From the NCBI RefSeq assembly GCF_016786325.1, contig NZ_JADWYU010000089.1, forward strand, positions 1 to 59,793: a stretch of DNA of 59,793 nt. The letters are read 5' to 3'. The stretch is from Frankia nepalensis. GTDB taxonomy: Bacteria; Actinomycetota; Actinomycetes; Frankiales; Frankiaceae. The position numbers were made by a program, and so were the translations under genes. The notes beneath the pieces are model-generated. The model had not been told where the DNA came from, searched no databases, and saw only the letters and a list, made by a program, of their open reading frames with translations. Positions 16,039 through 24,730 of the stretch are shown here, in pieces; within the stretch, counting starts at the first letter, position 1, and each line of letters starts with the position of its first letter.

Positions 16039-18075
16039 CTACGTGCCGTTCGCCGGCTGCTTGTACTCCTTGCCGTTGATCGTGGTCGTCAGGGTGCCCG
16101 TGGCGTCGAAGATGTTGGTCATGACGTCGATGGTGAGGTGGAAGCCGTCGGGGCTGGTCTTCTTGGTGGCGGTCACCCCGCCACCGGTCCCGGTGAGGTC
16201 CGAGAACCAGTCGACCGTCGTCACCGTCAGGCTCGGGTTCCTGGCCGAGACCTTCTCGGTGCCGTCGATGACGTAGGTGCCGTCGTCGGTGAAGCCGTCG
16301 TAGGTGACGGCGATGGTCCCGATGGCGAACCCGTCCTCGGTGTAGGTGATCTCGACCGTGGCCGTGCCGCCCTTGGCTCCGGGCAGGGTGTAGGTGCCGG
16401 CGGGCGGATGCGGCCGGTCCGGCGGCGGGGTGCCGGGCACGTACTTCACGCCCCACGGGACCTCGTCCGAGATCGGCGCGACCTTGGGCGCCGGCGCCGG
16501 CTCACGACTGGTGAGCTTGGCGATCATCATCCGGACGCCGCGGCCACCCGGCTCCGTCGACTCCTCACAGGGCAGCGGGTTGGCGCCCCCGCACGCGGGC
16601 GGGAGGGCGAGCCGCTGCCAGTAGACGACCGCGGTCCCGTCAGGCGACCACTTCGGGTCGGCCATGCCGTTCCAGTTCGGGTCGTTGACGGCGCCGGGGC
16701 CGCCGTCGCCCGAGGCGTTGAGCCGCTGGCCGGAGTAGTCGCCGCAGTCGCCGTACCGGTCGATGAGAATCGGCTGGAAGAACCGCCGCTGGCCGTTGTT
16801 CCGGGTCGACGAGGTCACACTGGTCGTGATCAGGTCGGTGACCGGTGGGATGCCCCGCATGGCCGCGAGGAACATCTGCCGGTCACTGCCGCGGGTGTCC
16901 ATCGCGACGGTCCAGTCGCCGTCCGGGGACAGGTCGATCGGGTCGACGTACTCCGGGTGCGCGGTGAGGCGGCGGACCTCGCCGGTCGTGAGGTCGGCCG
17001 CGAAGACGTCGATGTTCGACGACTCGGTCGGGCTCCCGATGTAGGTGACCTCCTTGCCGTCCTTCGAGAAGCCGCGCAGCTCGCCGACGGCGAGGGCGCC
17101 GGGGTTGACGCGCAGCTGGCCCGGGTTGGCCGGGTCGACCTCGACCGGCTGGGTGTCTTCGGGGTCGAACAGCCGGGTGACGTCGACCACGTCGTAGCGC
17201 GGCCCACGCGACTCGCCCGTCGTCGGCGCCGGGTTGAAGCTGAGCCGGCCCAGGTAGGCGAACTGGCCCAGCTTGCCGCCCGTGAGCGTGAAGCTGTTGA
17301 ACCCGAGGTGGACGTCGTCGGGGTGGATCCGCAGCTCCCGCAGGTTCCCGCCCTTGCCCGAGTCGTCGGGGGTGTTCTGCCAACGGATCGGGTAGACGTG
17401 CGTCTGGTCCGGGGTGCAGGCGGCGTCCGCGATCGGGTGGGTCCCGCAGTCGACGATGTTGGTACCCACCAGCACCCGCTTGCCGTCGTTGAACGGCTGC
17501 GGGTAGTCCATCGGCTCGTTGCGGCCGGCCGCGTTCTGGTCCGGCACGCCGCAGGTGACGCACTTCCACGCGTCGCCGTTCGGGAACGTGGTGCCGTCCG
17601 TCTTCACGACGATCAGCTGACGGCCCGTGTAGCCGCTTCCCGGGTCGGGCGCGGCCGGGGCGCCCACGAACGTGACGACCGCGGTGACGGACGTGCCGTC
17701 CGGCAGGAAGCCGCCGGACTGCATGCTGGCGTCCCTGCCCACGCATCCGGTACCGCGGGGGTTGAGCTCCTTCGTGCACGCACCCGGGTCCTCGCTGGGC
17801 GCCACCGGCGGCAGCGGCAGCTCGCTGACCTCGACCGGCTCCGGCTCCGGCGGCGCGGGGACGCCCCCGGCCGCCGCCGACGCGGGCGCGTTCGGCGCGT
17901 CGTCGCCCGAATTGGAACATCCCACCAGGGCAAGGACGAGCGCCACCGCCAGCCCGGCGAATAACCAGCGCCCGCGGCGCGGTGCACCCTTTTCACCACG
18001 GTTTTCGGGGCGCCCGCGTTTCTTTCCCAGCTTCTCCGGTGGCAGTTTTTTCGACAGCACGTTTCTCGGTCTCAC
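16039..18075 (-). CDS. Large lipoprotein with WD40-like (PD40/TolB-type) beta-propeller
   Basis: The start is uncertain: GTG codons at 18075 and 18060 are both possible and the frame is open to 18117. A Lys/Arg-rich leader precedes a hydrophobic helix with lipobox LVGC (Cys53 from 18075), so the protein should be anchored outside the membrane. The body contains TolB/PD40-like blades (FSKDGKEVTYIG, LSPDGDWTVAMD, WSPDGTAVVYW) and several Cys residues that may form disulfides. The last 130 residues are a separate Thr/Gly-rich beta domain beginning at PPAGTYTLPG. No catalytic motif is visible, so a binding or scaffold role is plausible. Positions 15803-16038 contain AT-richer DNA near 15875-15925, likely the promoter of the CoA-transferase. 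Confidence 0.75.
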   Translation of the reverse strand: MRPRNVLSKKLPPEKLGKKRGRPENRGEKGAPRRGRWLFAGLAVALVLALVGCSNSGDDAPNAPASAAAGGVPAPPEPEPVEVSELPLPPVAPSEDPGACTKELNPRGTGCVGRDASMQSGGFLPDGTSVTAVVTFVGAPAAPDPGSGYTGRQLIVVKTDGTTFPNGDAWKCVTCGVPDQNAAGRNEPMDYPQPFNDGKRVLVGTNIVDCGTHPIADAACTPDQTHVYPIRWQNTPDDSGKGGNLRELRIHPDDVHLGFNSFTLTGGKLGQFAYLGRLSFNPAPTTGESRGPRYDVVDVTRLFDPEDTQPVEVDPANPGQLRVNPGALAVGELRGFSKDGKEVTYIGSPTESSNIDVFAADLTTGEVRRLTAHPEYVDPIDLSPDGDWTVAMDTRGSDRQMFLAAMRGIPPVTDLITTSVTSSTRNNGQRRFFQPILIDRYGDCGDYSGQRLNASGDGGPGAVNDPNWNGMADPKWSPDGTAVVYWQRLALPPACGGANPLPCEESTEPGGRGVRMMIAKLTSREPAPAPKVAPISDEVPWGVKYVPGTPPPDRPHPPAGTYTLPGAKGGTATVEITYTEDGFAIGTIAVTYDGFTDDGTYVIDGTEKVSARNPSLTVTTVDWFSDLTGTGGGVTATKKTSPDGFHLTIDVMTNIFDATGTLTTTINGKEYKQPANGT

Positions 18076-18117
18076 CCTTCCAGGCGGCAGGTCGCCGACG
18101 TGGCGAAATGCATGCAA

Positions 18118-18521
18118 GAACCCTGTCGACCGGCCGGTGCGCGGTCAATCAGCCATGTGCAGTATTCAGGTGGGCGGCCGTACTGCGAGGGCAGTAGTCC
18201 GGGGCCGGTGGTGACGGGCGCGACCCGCCGCCGCATCAGTACGAGCATGTCTCGCTGATACGTAGTAGCCCGGGTTCTCAGGGCGATGCCCTGGCCGAGG
18301 GCCCCGCCGAAGGCGGTGACAGGCCATGCGCGCCGGGGCGAGGCAAGGCAAGCCGACGTGCGGGAGCCTGTTCTGAGTGACACGGCCGCGCCGACTGCTC
18401 GCCCGCCGGGCGATGGCCGGCGCCGACTCGCCGACCGGCCGGCCATGGCCCGGCCCACGGCCATACCTTCAGCCAACCGTTGCGCCGGTCTCCGGCGCGA
18501 TGCCCGCCGGCGTCGCCGTCC
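18118..18521. other. Gene-free interval
   Basis: No frame carries a recognisable family and no strong inverted repeat is visible. It separates the lipoprotein gene from the end of the five-gene operon that reads leftward from 24444. Confidence 0.45.
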
Positions 18522-19004
18522 TCAGGCGGTTTCCGCCGGGCCCTCGGCGACGATCAGGTCCTCCAGGTTGCGCATCGAGGCCTGGAACGACCGGCGCAGG
18601 CCGGGGCGCTGGAGCCGGTCGATCAGCCGCCCGACCGGGCCGAGGCCCGGCCGGTAGCGGACCGTGTAGGTGAACCTCGTCCCCTCGCCGCCGTCGACCT
18701 GGACCGGCTCGAGCTCGAACACGTTGGTCATGTCGTGCATCGGGGCGAAACCGGTCCCGGTGTCGACCCGCCGGCGCGGCGGGTCGATCCGCTCGACGGT
18801 CCAGGTGGACCTGGTAGTCAGCGGCCCGACGGTCCGGTTGCGTTCCGAGTAGGTCCGGCCGACGGTCGCCGCGCCGTGGTGGTCGGTGACCTCGAGCACG
18901 CCGACGACCCATTCCGCGTACCGGTCGGTCGCGTCGATCACCTCCCACACCCGGGCGACGGGCACGGCGAGCACGGCGGTCTCGCTGACCTCGGTGAGTG
19001 GCAC
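18522..19004 (-). CDS. SRPBCC family protein (polyketide cyclase/dehydrase-like)
   Basis: I choose the GTG at 19004 because GGGGAGG precedes it at proper spacing. The 160-aa product shows the SRPBCC pattern: VSETAVLAVPVARVWEVIDA at the start, DRYAEWVVGVLEV, and a C-terminal helix FQASMRNLEDLIVAEG that would cap the hydrophobic pocket. Members bind lipids or aromatic ligands, or act as cyclases and aromatases. It is the last gene of the operon, 77 bp after the amine oxidase. A ligand-carrier or product-shaping role fits, but nothing in the sequence fixes it. Confidence 0.8.
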   Translation of the reverse strand: MPLTEVSETAVLAVPVARVWEVIDATDRYAEWVVGVLEVTDHHGAATVGRTYSERNRTVGPLTTRSTWTVERIDPPRRRVDTGTGFAPMHDMTNVFELEPVQVDGGEGTRFTYTVRYRPGLGPVGRLIDRLQRPGLRRSFQASMRNLEDLIVAEGPAETA

Positions 19005-19081
19005 CTGGTCCTCCCCTGTTTTCTCGGCGTCCGGTCCGGCCGCCCCAGCCCTCGCGCCGTCAGCCCGCGGTCGGCCGGCGG

Positions 19082-20458
19082 TCAGTCGGCGGCGGCCAGG
19101 ACCGCGCGCGCGGTGTCCCGTCCCGAGCGCACCGCGCCGTCCATGTAGCCGTTCCAGTAGTCGGCGTGCTCGGCCCCGGCGAAGTGGACCCGGCCGAACG
19201 GCCGGTCGCGCCACGGCCCCAGCGCGGTCAGCACGCCCGGCGCGGCGGCGGCGGTCGGGCCGCCCAGCGTCCACGGCTCGGCCGTCCAGTCCTGCTCGAA
19301 GTACTCCCGGGGCCGCAGGGCACGGCGCCCGGCGACCTGGGCGAAGGCGCGCAGCACGGCGCCCCGGCGGTGCCGGGCCGGGCGGCCGGCCCAGGCCCGC
19401 CACTGCCGGCCGCCGAGGAAGCCCATCAGCACCCCTGGGCCGTCGCCGGGGGGCGAGTTGTCGAACATCGAGCAGACCGTCGACCCGGCGCGGAAGACGC
19501 CCTGCCCGTTCAGGCCGTCCGCCCGCCAGAACGGCTCGTCGTAGACGGCCTCGCACTTCGCCAGCGCCCCGAAGGCGAGCCGGCCGAACAGCGCCTCCTG
19601 CTGGGGCGGCAGCCGGGGCGACCAGCTGACCCGGGCGGCGAGCACCGGCGGCACGGCGAGCACCACGTGCCTCGCCGTCCAGGCGCCGGCGTCGGACCGG
19701 ACGGTCACCGACCGGCCGTCCTGCTCGACGGCGCGGACCGGCGCGCCGAGCACCACCCGCCCGTCGAGCCGCCGCGCCAGCCGCACGGCGAGCAGCTGCG
19801 AGCCGCCGTGGAAGCGGAGCTCCTGGGCGCCGCCGGCGACGGCGATCCCCCGGTCGATCGTGCCCGGGGTGTGCTCGTCCCCCATGCCGGCGATGTAGTG
19901 CAGGCTGAACAGCAGCGACGCCTCGGCCGCCGTCGCGCCGTAGGCGGAGCCCAGGAAGACGTCGACCAGGTCGAGGCCGCCGGTGCCGGCCGTGACGCGC
20001 CGCAGCCAGGTGGCGAAGGTCGTCCCGTCCCAGCGCCGCGCGTGCCGCGCCGTCCACGGCTCCTCGAGGGGGATCGTCCGGGCGAGCCGGTTCATCCGGG
20101 CCATCGCGAGCCCCAGGCCGGGCAGCGCCAGCGGGTCCGGCGGGATGTCGCCGCCGAACCGCCGGGCCCGGCCGCCGTGGACGTAGACGCTGTCGCCCGC
20201 CGCGTAGGTCGGGAACGTCGCGACCCCGAGCTCGGCGGCGAGGCCGAGCACCTGGTTCTGGGTCGGCCCGACGAACTGCCCGCCGGCCTCGGCCACCAGC
20301 CCGTCGCCGAGGTCGTGGTTGACGAGCCGCCCGCCGACCCGGTCTCGGGCCTCGAGCACGACGACGTCGCGGCCGGCGGTGACCAGCGCGTCCGCCGCGG
20401 TCAGGCCGGCGAGCCCGGCGCCGACCACGACGACGTCGGCCGCCCGCGACACGCTCAC
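19082..20458 (-). CDS. Flavin-containing amine oxidase
   Basis: The 458-aa protein starts with the FAD-binding motif VVVVGAGLAGLTAADAL, then EARDRVGGR and GGQFVGPTQNQVLGL, and ends with the second FAD contact VHFAGAEHADYWNGYMDGA. This is the monoamine oxidase/polyamine oxidase type, which oxidises an amine to an imine with release of H2O2. No signal peptide is seen. Its GTG start overlaps the stop of the PfkB kinase gene by 4 bp (GTGA), so the two are translationally coupled. Together with the kinase and aldolase it suggests deamination of an amino-containing sugar or polyol, but that is inference. Related flavoenzymes can also desaturate hydrocarbons. Confidence 0.88.
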   Translation of the reverse strand: MSVSRAADVVVVGAGLAGLTAADALVTAGRDVVVLEARDRVGGRLVNHDLGDGLVAEAGGQFVGPTQNQVLGLAAELGVATFPTYAAGDSVYVHGGRARRFGGDIPPDPLALPGLGLAMARMNRLARTIPLEEPWTARHARRWDGTTFATWLRRVTAGTGGLDLVDVFLGSAYGATAAEASLLFSLHYIAGMGDEHTPGTIDRGIAVAGGAQELRFHGGSQLLAVRLARRLDGRVVLGAPVRAVEQDGRSVTVRSDAGAWTARHVVLAVPPVLAARVSWSPRLPPQQEALFGRLAFGALAKCEAVYDEPFWRADGLNGQGVFRAGSTVCSMFDNSPPGDGPGVLMGFLGGRQWRAWAGRPARHRRGAVLRAFAQVAGRRALRPREYFEQDWTAEPWTLGGPTAAAAPGVLTALGPWRDRPFGRVHFAGAEHADYWNGYMDGAVRSGRDTARAVLAAAD

Positions 20459-21459
20459 GGCCGGCCCGGCGCCGGCCCGGTCGGCACGGGCGCGAGCGCC
20501 ACGGTGGGCGCGGTCGCGGCGAACTCCAGGACGGCGGCCAGGTCGAACTCGCCGTGGTCGGTGCCGAGTCCGCCCGCGGTGAACGCGGCGCTGGCGCAGC
20601 CGATCACGGCCGCCTGCCGCGGTGGCCGGCCGAGCGCGAGGGCCCGCAGGAAGCCGGCGGAGAACGAGTCACCGCACCCGGAGGTGTCGACCACCTCGAC
20701 CGCGAACGCCGGGACGTGGTCCACGCTGTCGGCGGTCACCACCGTCGCGCCGGCGGCGCCCGCGGTGGCGACCACGCAGCCGGCGCCCCGGGCCAGCAGC
20801 GCCCGGCAGGCGTCGACGAGGGTGGCCTCGCCGGTCCAGCCGAGCACCTGTTCGTCGTTGGGCAGCAGGTAGTCGACGTGCGGCAGCGCGTCGGCGATCC
20901 ACTCGAGCATGCCGGGATCGGCGGGCGCGATCGAGTCGAGCGAGGTCGTCACGCCGTGCTCCCGGGCGAAGGCGAGGATCCGCCCGGCCGCCTCGCCTCC
21001 CATGAACTCCGGCCCGCCCAGGTGCAGGTGGGTCGCGGCGGCGATGGCGTCCCACGGAGCGTCGTCCGGCCCGTACGTGCCGTTGGCGCCGATCACGTGG
21101 AACGCGGGCCGCGAGCCGTCGGGGCGGATCGGCAGCACGCTGGCGGAGGTCTGCGCGCCGGCACGCCGCACGATCAGCGAGGTGTCCACCCCGCCGCGGC
21201 CGAGCAGGGCGAGCAGTTGGTCGCCGATCGCGTCCGTGCCGACGGCGCCGGCGCCGCGGACGGTCGCGCCCAGCTTGGCGAGCACCAGCGCGGTCCCTCC
21301 GGCGGGGCCGGCCGCCGACACGCGGATCTGCTCGACGAGCTGCCCGTCCTGCCCGGCGGGGATCTCCTCGACCGGGCGCACCAGCGTGTCGAGCACGTGC
21401 GCGCCGAGCGCCACGACGGTCATGGCCGCCTCGCCGGTCGGGTCAGTCGTCGACGTCAT
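20455..21459 (-). CDS. PfkB family carbohydrate kinase
   Basis: The 334-aa product has both PfkB signatures: AGPAGGTALVLAKLGA near the N-terminus and DTSGCGDSFSAGFLRALALG near the C-terminus, where the Asp after Gly is the catalytic base. It would phosphorylate a sugar or sugar-like alcohol with ATP in the cytoplasm. I take the ATG at 21459, preceded by GAGGAG. It overlaps the end of the aldolase gene by 17 bp; an ATG at 21423 is an alternative. In the operon it could provide the phosphorylated substrate for the class II aldolase. The specific sugar is unknown. Confidence 0.88.
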   Translation of the reverse strand: MTSTTDPTGEAAMTVVALGAHVLDTLVRPVEEIPAGQDGQLVEQIRVSAAGPAGGTALVLAKLGATVRGAGAVGTDAIGDQLLALLGRGGVDTSLIVRRAGAQTSASVLPIRPDGSRPAFHVIGANGTYGPDDAPWDAIAAATHLHLGGPEFMGGEAAGRILAFAREHGVTTSLDSIAPADPGMLEWIADALPHVDYLLPNDEQVLGWTGEATLVDACRALLARGAGCVVATAGAAGATVVTADSVDHVPAFAVEVVDTSGCGDSFSAGFLRALALGRPPRQAAVIGCASAAFTAGGLGTDHGEFDLAAVLEFAATAPTVALAPVPTGPAPGRP

Positions 21460-22159
21460 GGCGCGCTGGCTCCTCGGGGGTCGCGGGATGGGTACTGCCG
21501 TAGGCGCGGCGGGTGGCGGCGGCCACGACCGCCTGCTGGGCCTCGGCGTCCAGCGCCCTCGGGGTGCCGATGGACGCCGCTCGCCAGTAGAGCTCGCAGG
21601 CCCATTCGAGCAGCTCGGTCTGCTCGACGGCGCCGCCCAGGGAGCCGGCGTGGGTGAGCGCGCCGTGGTTGGCCATCAGCGCCGCCGCCCGGCCGTCGAG
21701 CGCCGCCAGGACCGCCTCGGCCAGCTCCGGCGTGCCGAACGTGGCGTAGGGCGCGACCCGGACGGTGCCGCCGAGCAGCAGCATCTGGTAGTGCACGCAC
21801 GGCAGCTCGTCGACGACCAGCCCGACGGCGGTGGCCATCGGCGCGTGGGTGTGCACGACCGCGCCCGCGCCGTACCGGCGGTAGACGCCCAGGTGCAGGC
21901 CGAGCTCGGAGGTCGGCGCGAGGGTGCCGCCGACCACCCGCCCGTCGAGGTCGACCACGCTGACCTGGTCGGCCGTCAGCTCCTCGAACCGGGCGCCGGT
22001 CGCCGTCACCGCGACCAGCTCCCCCACCCGGACGCTGACGTTGCCCGCCGTGCCGAGGACCAGGCGACGGGCCGCGAGCAGCCGGCAGGCTTGCGCGACC
22101 TCGGCGCGCGCCGCCTCGAGCGCCGGCGGCATCGCCGGGTCCGGCCGCTGCCGCGACAC
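21443..22159 (-). CDS. Class II aldolase/adducin family protein
   Basis: The 238-aa chain starts with GTG at 22159, two bases after the transporter stop. It shows the metal-binding HTHAPMATAVG, the preceding TSELGLHLGVYR with the catalytic-type Glu, NVSVRVGELVAVTATGA for phosphate binding and NHGALTHAGSL for the third metal His. The relatives are L-fuculose-1-phosphate and L-ribulose-5-phosphate enzymes, which cleave or epimerise sugar phosphates. In this operon, cleavage of the kinase product into a three-carbon phosphate and an aldehyde is the simplest model. Confidence 0.88.
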   Translation of the reverse strand: MSRQRPDPAMPPALEAARAEVAQACRLLAARRLVLGTAGNVSVRVGELVAVTATGARFEELTADQVSVVDLDGRVVGGTLAPTSELGLHLGVYRRYGAGAVVHTHAPMATAVGLVVDELPCVHYQMLLLGGTVRVAPYATFGTPELAEAVLAALDGRAAALMANHGALTHAGSLGGAVEQTELLEWACELYWRAASIGTPRALDAEAQQAVVAAATRRAYGSTHPATPEEPARHDVDD

Positions 22160-22161
22160 GG

Positions 22162-24444
22162 CTACCGCTCCGCCCGCGGCGGTGGCGCGGCGGGCGGCGG
22201 GTCTCCGGAGGGCTCGGCGGCGGACGGCTCGTCGGCCGGCGGTTCCTGGACTGGCGGTTCCTGGACGACCGGGGCCTGGGCCGCCGGGACCCGCACCGCT
22301 GGAGCCAGGACCGTCGGGACCGCCGTGGGCGTGGGCGGGGCGGCGGCGATCTGGGCGATCGCGGCGTCGACCGCCGCCCGGTGCTCGGCGGCGACGCGGC
22401 GCGCGGTGCGCGGTCGCCACGCCCCGGCCATCAGGAAGATCATCGGGATGAACACGACCTCGCCCGCGACCGCGATCCAGAAGTAGGTCTGCCACTGCCC
22501 TGGCGAGTCGTCGACGGCCTTCGCCACCTCCGGGCCGCTGGCCTCCAGGTAGCGCAGGACCCCCTGTACGACCGGGTCCTGCAGCGGGGTGCCGTACTCG
22601 TCGAGGAACGCGAGGTCGGCCTCGGGCACCTCCGACAGCGCCGTCAGGTCGTCGGCGGCGCGCAGCACCGCCTCGCCGTCGGTGAGCAGGAAGGCCAGGT
22701 CGTCGGCGGGCATCGCCAGCAGGGCGTCGAGGCGGGCCGGTGCCTGTCCCGCGGGGATGCCCAGGCCCGCGGCGATCTGCTCGGTGGCCTCGGCGCGCGC
22801 CGCCGGGTCGCCCGGCGCGGCCGCCAGCGCGGCCCGGGTGTCCGGGTTCAGCGTTCGCGCCGTCGCGGTCGCCTCGGCGTTGGCCTCGCCGAGCAGCACG
22901 GCGCGGATCACCTCGTCGACGGTGCGCCCGGACAGCTCGCTGACCGCGGTGGCCTGCACCGTCAGGTCGTCCGGGCGCGCGGTGAGCGCCTCCTGGGTGG
23001 CGGGGCTGAGCGTGGCCGCGGTGGCGAGCTCCGCCTCGTAGCGCGTCGCCAGCGACTGGACCCTGGTGACGATCTCGGGGTCGGCGGCGACGGCCTTCAC
23101 GACGGCGTTCTGCCTGGCGTCCAGCCGCGGGTCGGCCCCGTCCACGATCGCCTGCACCGTGGGGCCGTCCTGCACGAGCGGGGTCACGGTGGTCACGACG
23201 TACGGGAGCAGGAACGTCGAGAGGGTCACGACGACCCGGATCGTCAGTCCCCACAGGGCGAGGCCGGTGGCGGTGAGCGCCGGGTTGCGGCGCTCGACCG
23301 TCTCCGTGAAGCCGGCCATCCAGGGCGCGAACGCGAGGCCCAGCGACAGCGCCAGCGGGACGAGGATCGCGACGAACGTGTAGTAGCTGGTGTCCGGTTG
23401 CCCGGTCCGGTCGATCAGCAGAAGCGTGCTGACGATCGCGCCGACGGCCCCGACGAGCATGAACGGCTTGCGGACACCGAGCCGGTCCGAGAACAGGCCG
23501 ATGAGGATCAGCGCGGCGGTCTGGGCGCCCCACATCCAGTTCCCGAGCGCGTTGGCCTGCGAGGTGCTGAAGCCGAAGACGGTCTGGAAGAAGATCGGGA
23601 AGAAGCCGACCGCGACGAAGTAAATGAAGAGGAAGAGGCTGATCGCGACGGCGGACCCGACGATGTCCAGGCGCAGCATCTGGCGGAACGGCCGGCGCAG
23701 CGCCGCGTCGACGTCGAGCCCTCGCGCCCTGGCCTCGACGAGGGCACGGTCGCGCTCGCTGACCATCACCTGGTCGCGCAGCGCCGGCGCCAGCTCACGC
23801 AGGAACAGCAGCGCGACGACGAACACGCCGAGGCCCGCGAGGCCGGCGATCAGGTACTGGTCCTGCCAGTTCTCGATGTCGTCGGCGGTGTTGCTCACCA
23901 CGGCGCTGGTGACCAGGCTGCCGGCGACCGGGCCCACCGTCCAGAACCCCATCGCGGTGGCGCGCCCGACCTGAGGGCTGAAGTCGCGGACGAGCGCCGC
24001 GGTCGCGACGAGCACGGTGCCCTCGAACGCGCCGAGCAGGGTGTAGCAGACCCCGACCGCCCAGGCGGACTCGGCGACGGGGAAACCGAGCACGCAGACC
24101 AGGGCGCACAGCAGCACGCCCACGGTCACGACGTTCGCCCGCCCGTAGCGGTCGCAGACCCCGGCGGCGAGCGAGGTGAGCGCGCTCGCCAGCGCGGACA
24201 CCACGTTGATGTTGACGAAGAACCGGAACGACATGCCGGTGCTCTGGAGCACCTGCTCGCTGACTCCGCTGATCAGGTAGTACTGGTAGTAGAACAAGAT
24301 CGTCGTGAGCACGGCGATCGACAGGTAGGCCACGCGCGCCCGGGGACCGGGCAGATGGGCCAGCTCTCGCCGCCACAGGCGGCTGACCCCGGGCGACAGT
24401 CCCTCGGAGCGCGGTGACTGGTCCGCGTGCGTGGCTGTGCTCAT
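22162..24444 (-). CDS. MFS transporter with large extracytoplasmic insert
   Basis: The 760-aa protein is far longer than the usual 400-450. From the ATG at 24444, the first eleven helices (start YLSIAVLTTILFYYQYYL; DRYGRANVV between helices 2 and 3) cover about residues 35-415. Then comes a 230-residue hydrophilic Ala/Asp/Thr-rich segment (about 420-650), followed by one last helix (FWIAVAGEVVFIPMIFLMAG) and a Pro/Ala-rich cytoplasmic tail of some 75 residues. With normal topology the insert faces outside. The gene leads the operon of aldolase, kinase, amine oxidase and SRPBCC protein and lies divergent to a TetR gene. It probably imports that pathway's substrate. Confidence 0.88.
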   Translation of the reverse strand: MSTATHADQSPRSEGLSPGVSRLWRRELAHLPGPRARVAYLSIAVLTTILFYYQYYLISGVSEQVLQSTGMSFRFFVNINVVSALASALTSLAAGVCDRYGRANVVTVGVLLCALVCVLGFPVAESAWAVGVCYTLLGAFEGTVLVATAALVRDFSPQVGRATAMGFWTVGPVAGSLVTSAVVSNTADDIENWQDQYLIAGLAGLGVFVVALLFLRELAPALRDQVMVSERDRALVEARARGLDVDAALRRPFRQMLRLDIVGSAVAISLFLFIYFVAVGFFPIFFQTVFGFSTSQANALGNWMWGAQTAALILIGLFSDRLGVRKPFMLVGAVGAIVSTLLLIDRTGQPDTSYYTFVAILVPLALSLGLAFAPWMAGFTETVERRNPALTATGLALWGLTIRVVVTLSTFLLPYVVTTVTPLVQDGPTVQAIVDGADPRLDARQNAVVKAVAADPEIVTRVQSLATRYEAELATAATLSPATQEALTARPDDLTVQATAVSELSGRTVDEVIRAVLLGEANAEATATARTLNPDTRAALAAAPGDPAARAEATEQIAAGLGIPAGQAPARLDALLAMPADDLAFLLTDGEAVLRAADDLTALSEVPEADLAFLDEYGTPLQDPVVQGVLRYLEASGPEVAKAVDDSPGQWQTYFWIAVAGEVVFIPMIFLMAGAWRPRTARRVAAEHRAAVDAAIAQIAAAPPTPTAVPTVLAPAVRVPAAQAPVVQEPPVQEPPADEPSAAEPSGDPPPAAPPPRAER

Positions 24445-24510
24445 CGCGCGTCCTGTCGCTGGTGGGTGTCCCGGGCGTGGCCCCGCCCGCATGATCCGCC
24501 GACAGTAACG

Positions 24511-24523
24511 TGAAACTGATTCA
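24511..24523. promoter_or_regulatory. Inverted repeat TGAA-N5-TTCA between MFS operon and TetR gene
   Basis: TGAAACTGATTCA is a short dyad in an AT-richer patch 67 bp upstream of the MFS start and 208 bp upstream of the TetR start. A second TTCA follows at 24526. It is a reasonable operator candidate for the divergent TetR protein, though short enough to occur by chance. Confidence 0.3.
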
Positions 24524-24730
24524 TCTTCAAGTATGGTGATCGAAGCGGCCGGAGAAGCCCGAGAGCCGTGGCGCCCCGTCCGCGCCCCTCGGCCCTCGGC
24601 CCTCGGCCTTCAGCCCTCGGCCCCGGCGCGGTTTCGGGCACAGTGGCGTCACGGCCGTGACGAGGCGGACGGCGACGCGACGGGGGCCACCTGGTCGCGG
24701 CGCCGGATGCCGACAGGATGCGAGGTGGCG

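Noticed and set aside
16138-17964. Plus-strand 608-codon frame opposite the beta-propeller lipoprotein gene
   Set aside because: Arg/Val/Asp-rich shadow without a signal peptide or motif. The minus strand has a lipobox and propeller blades.
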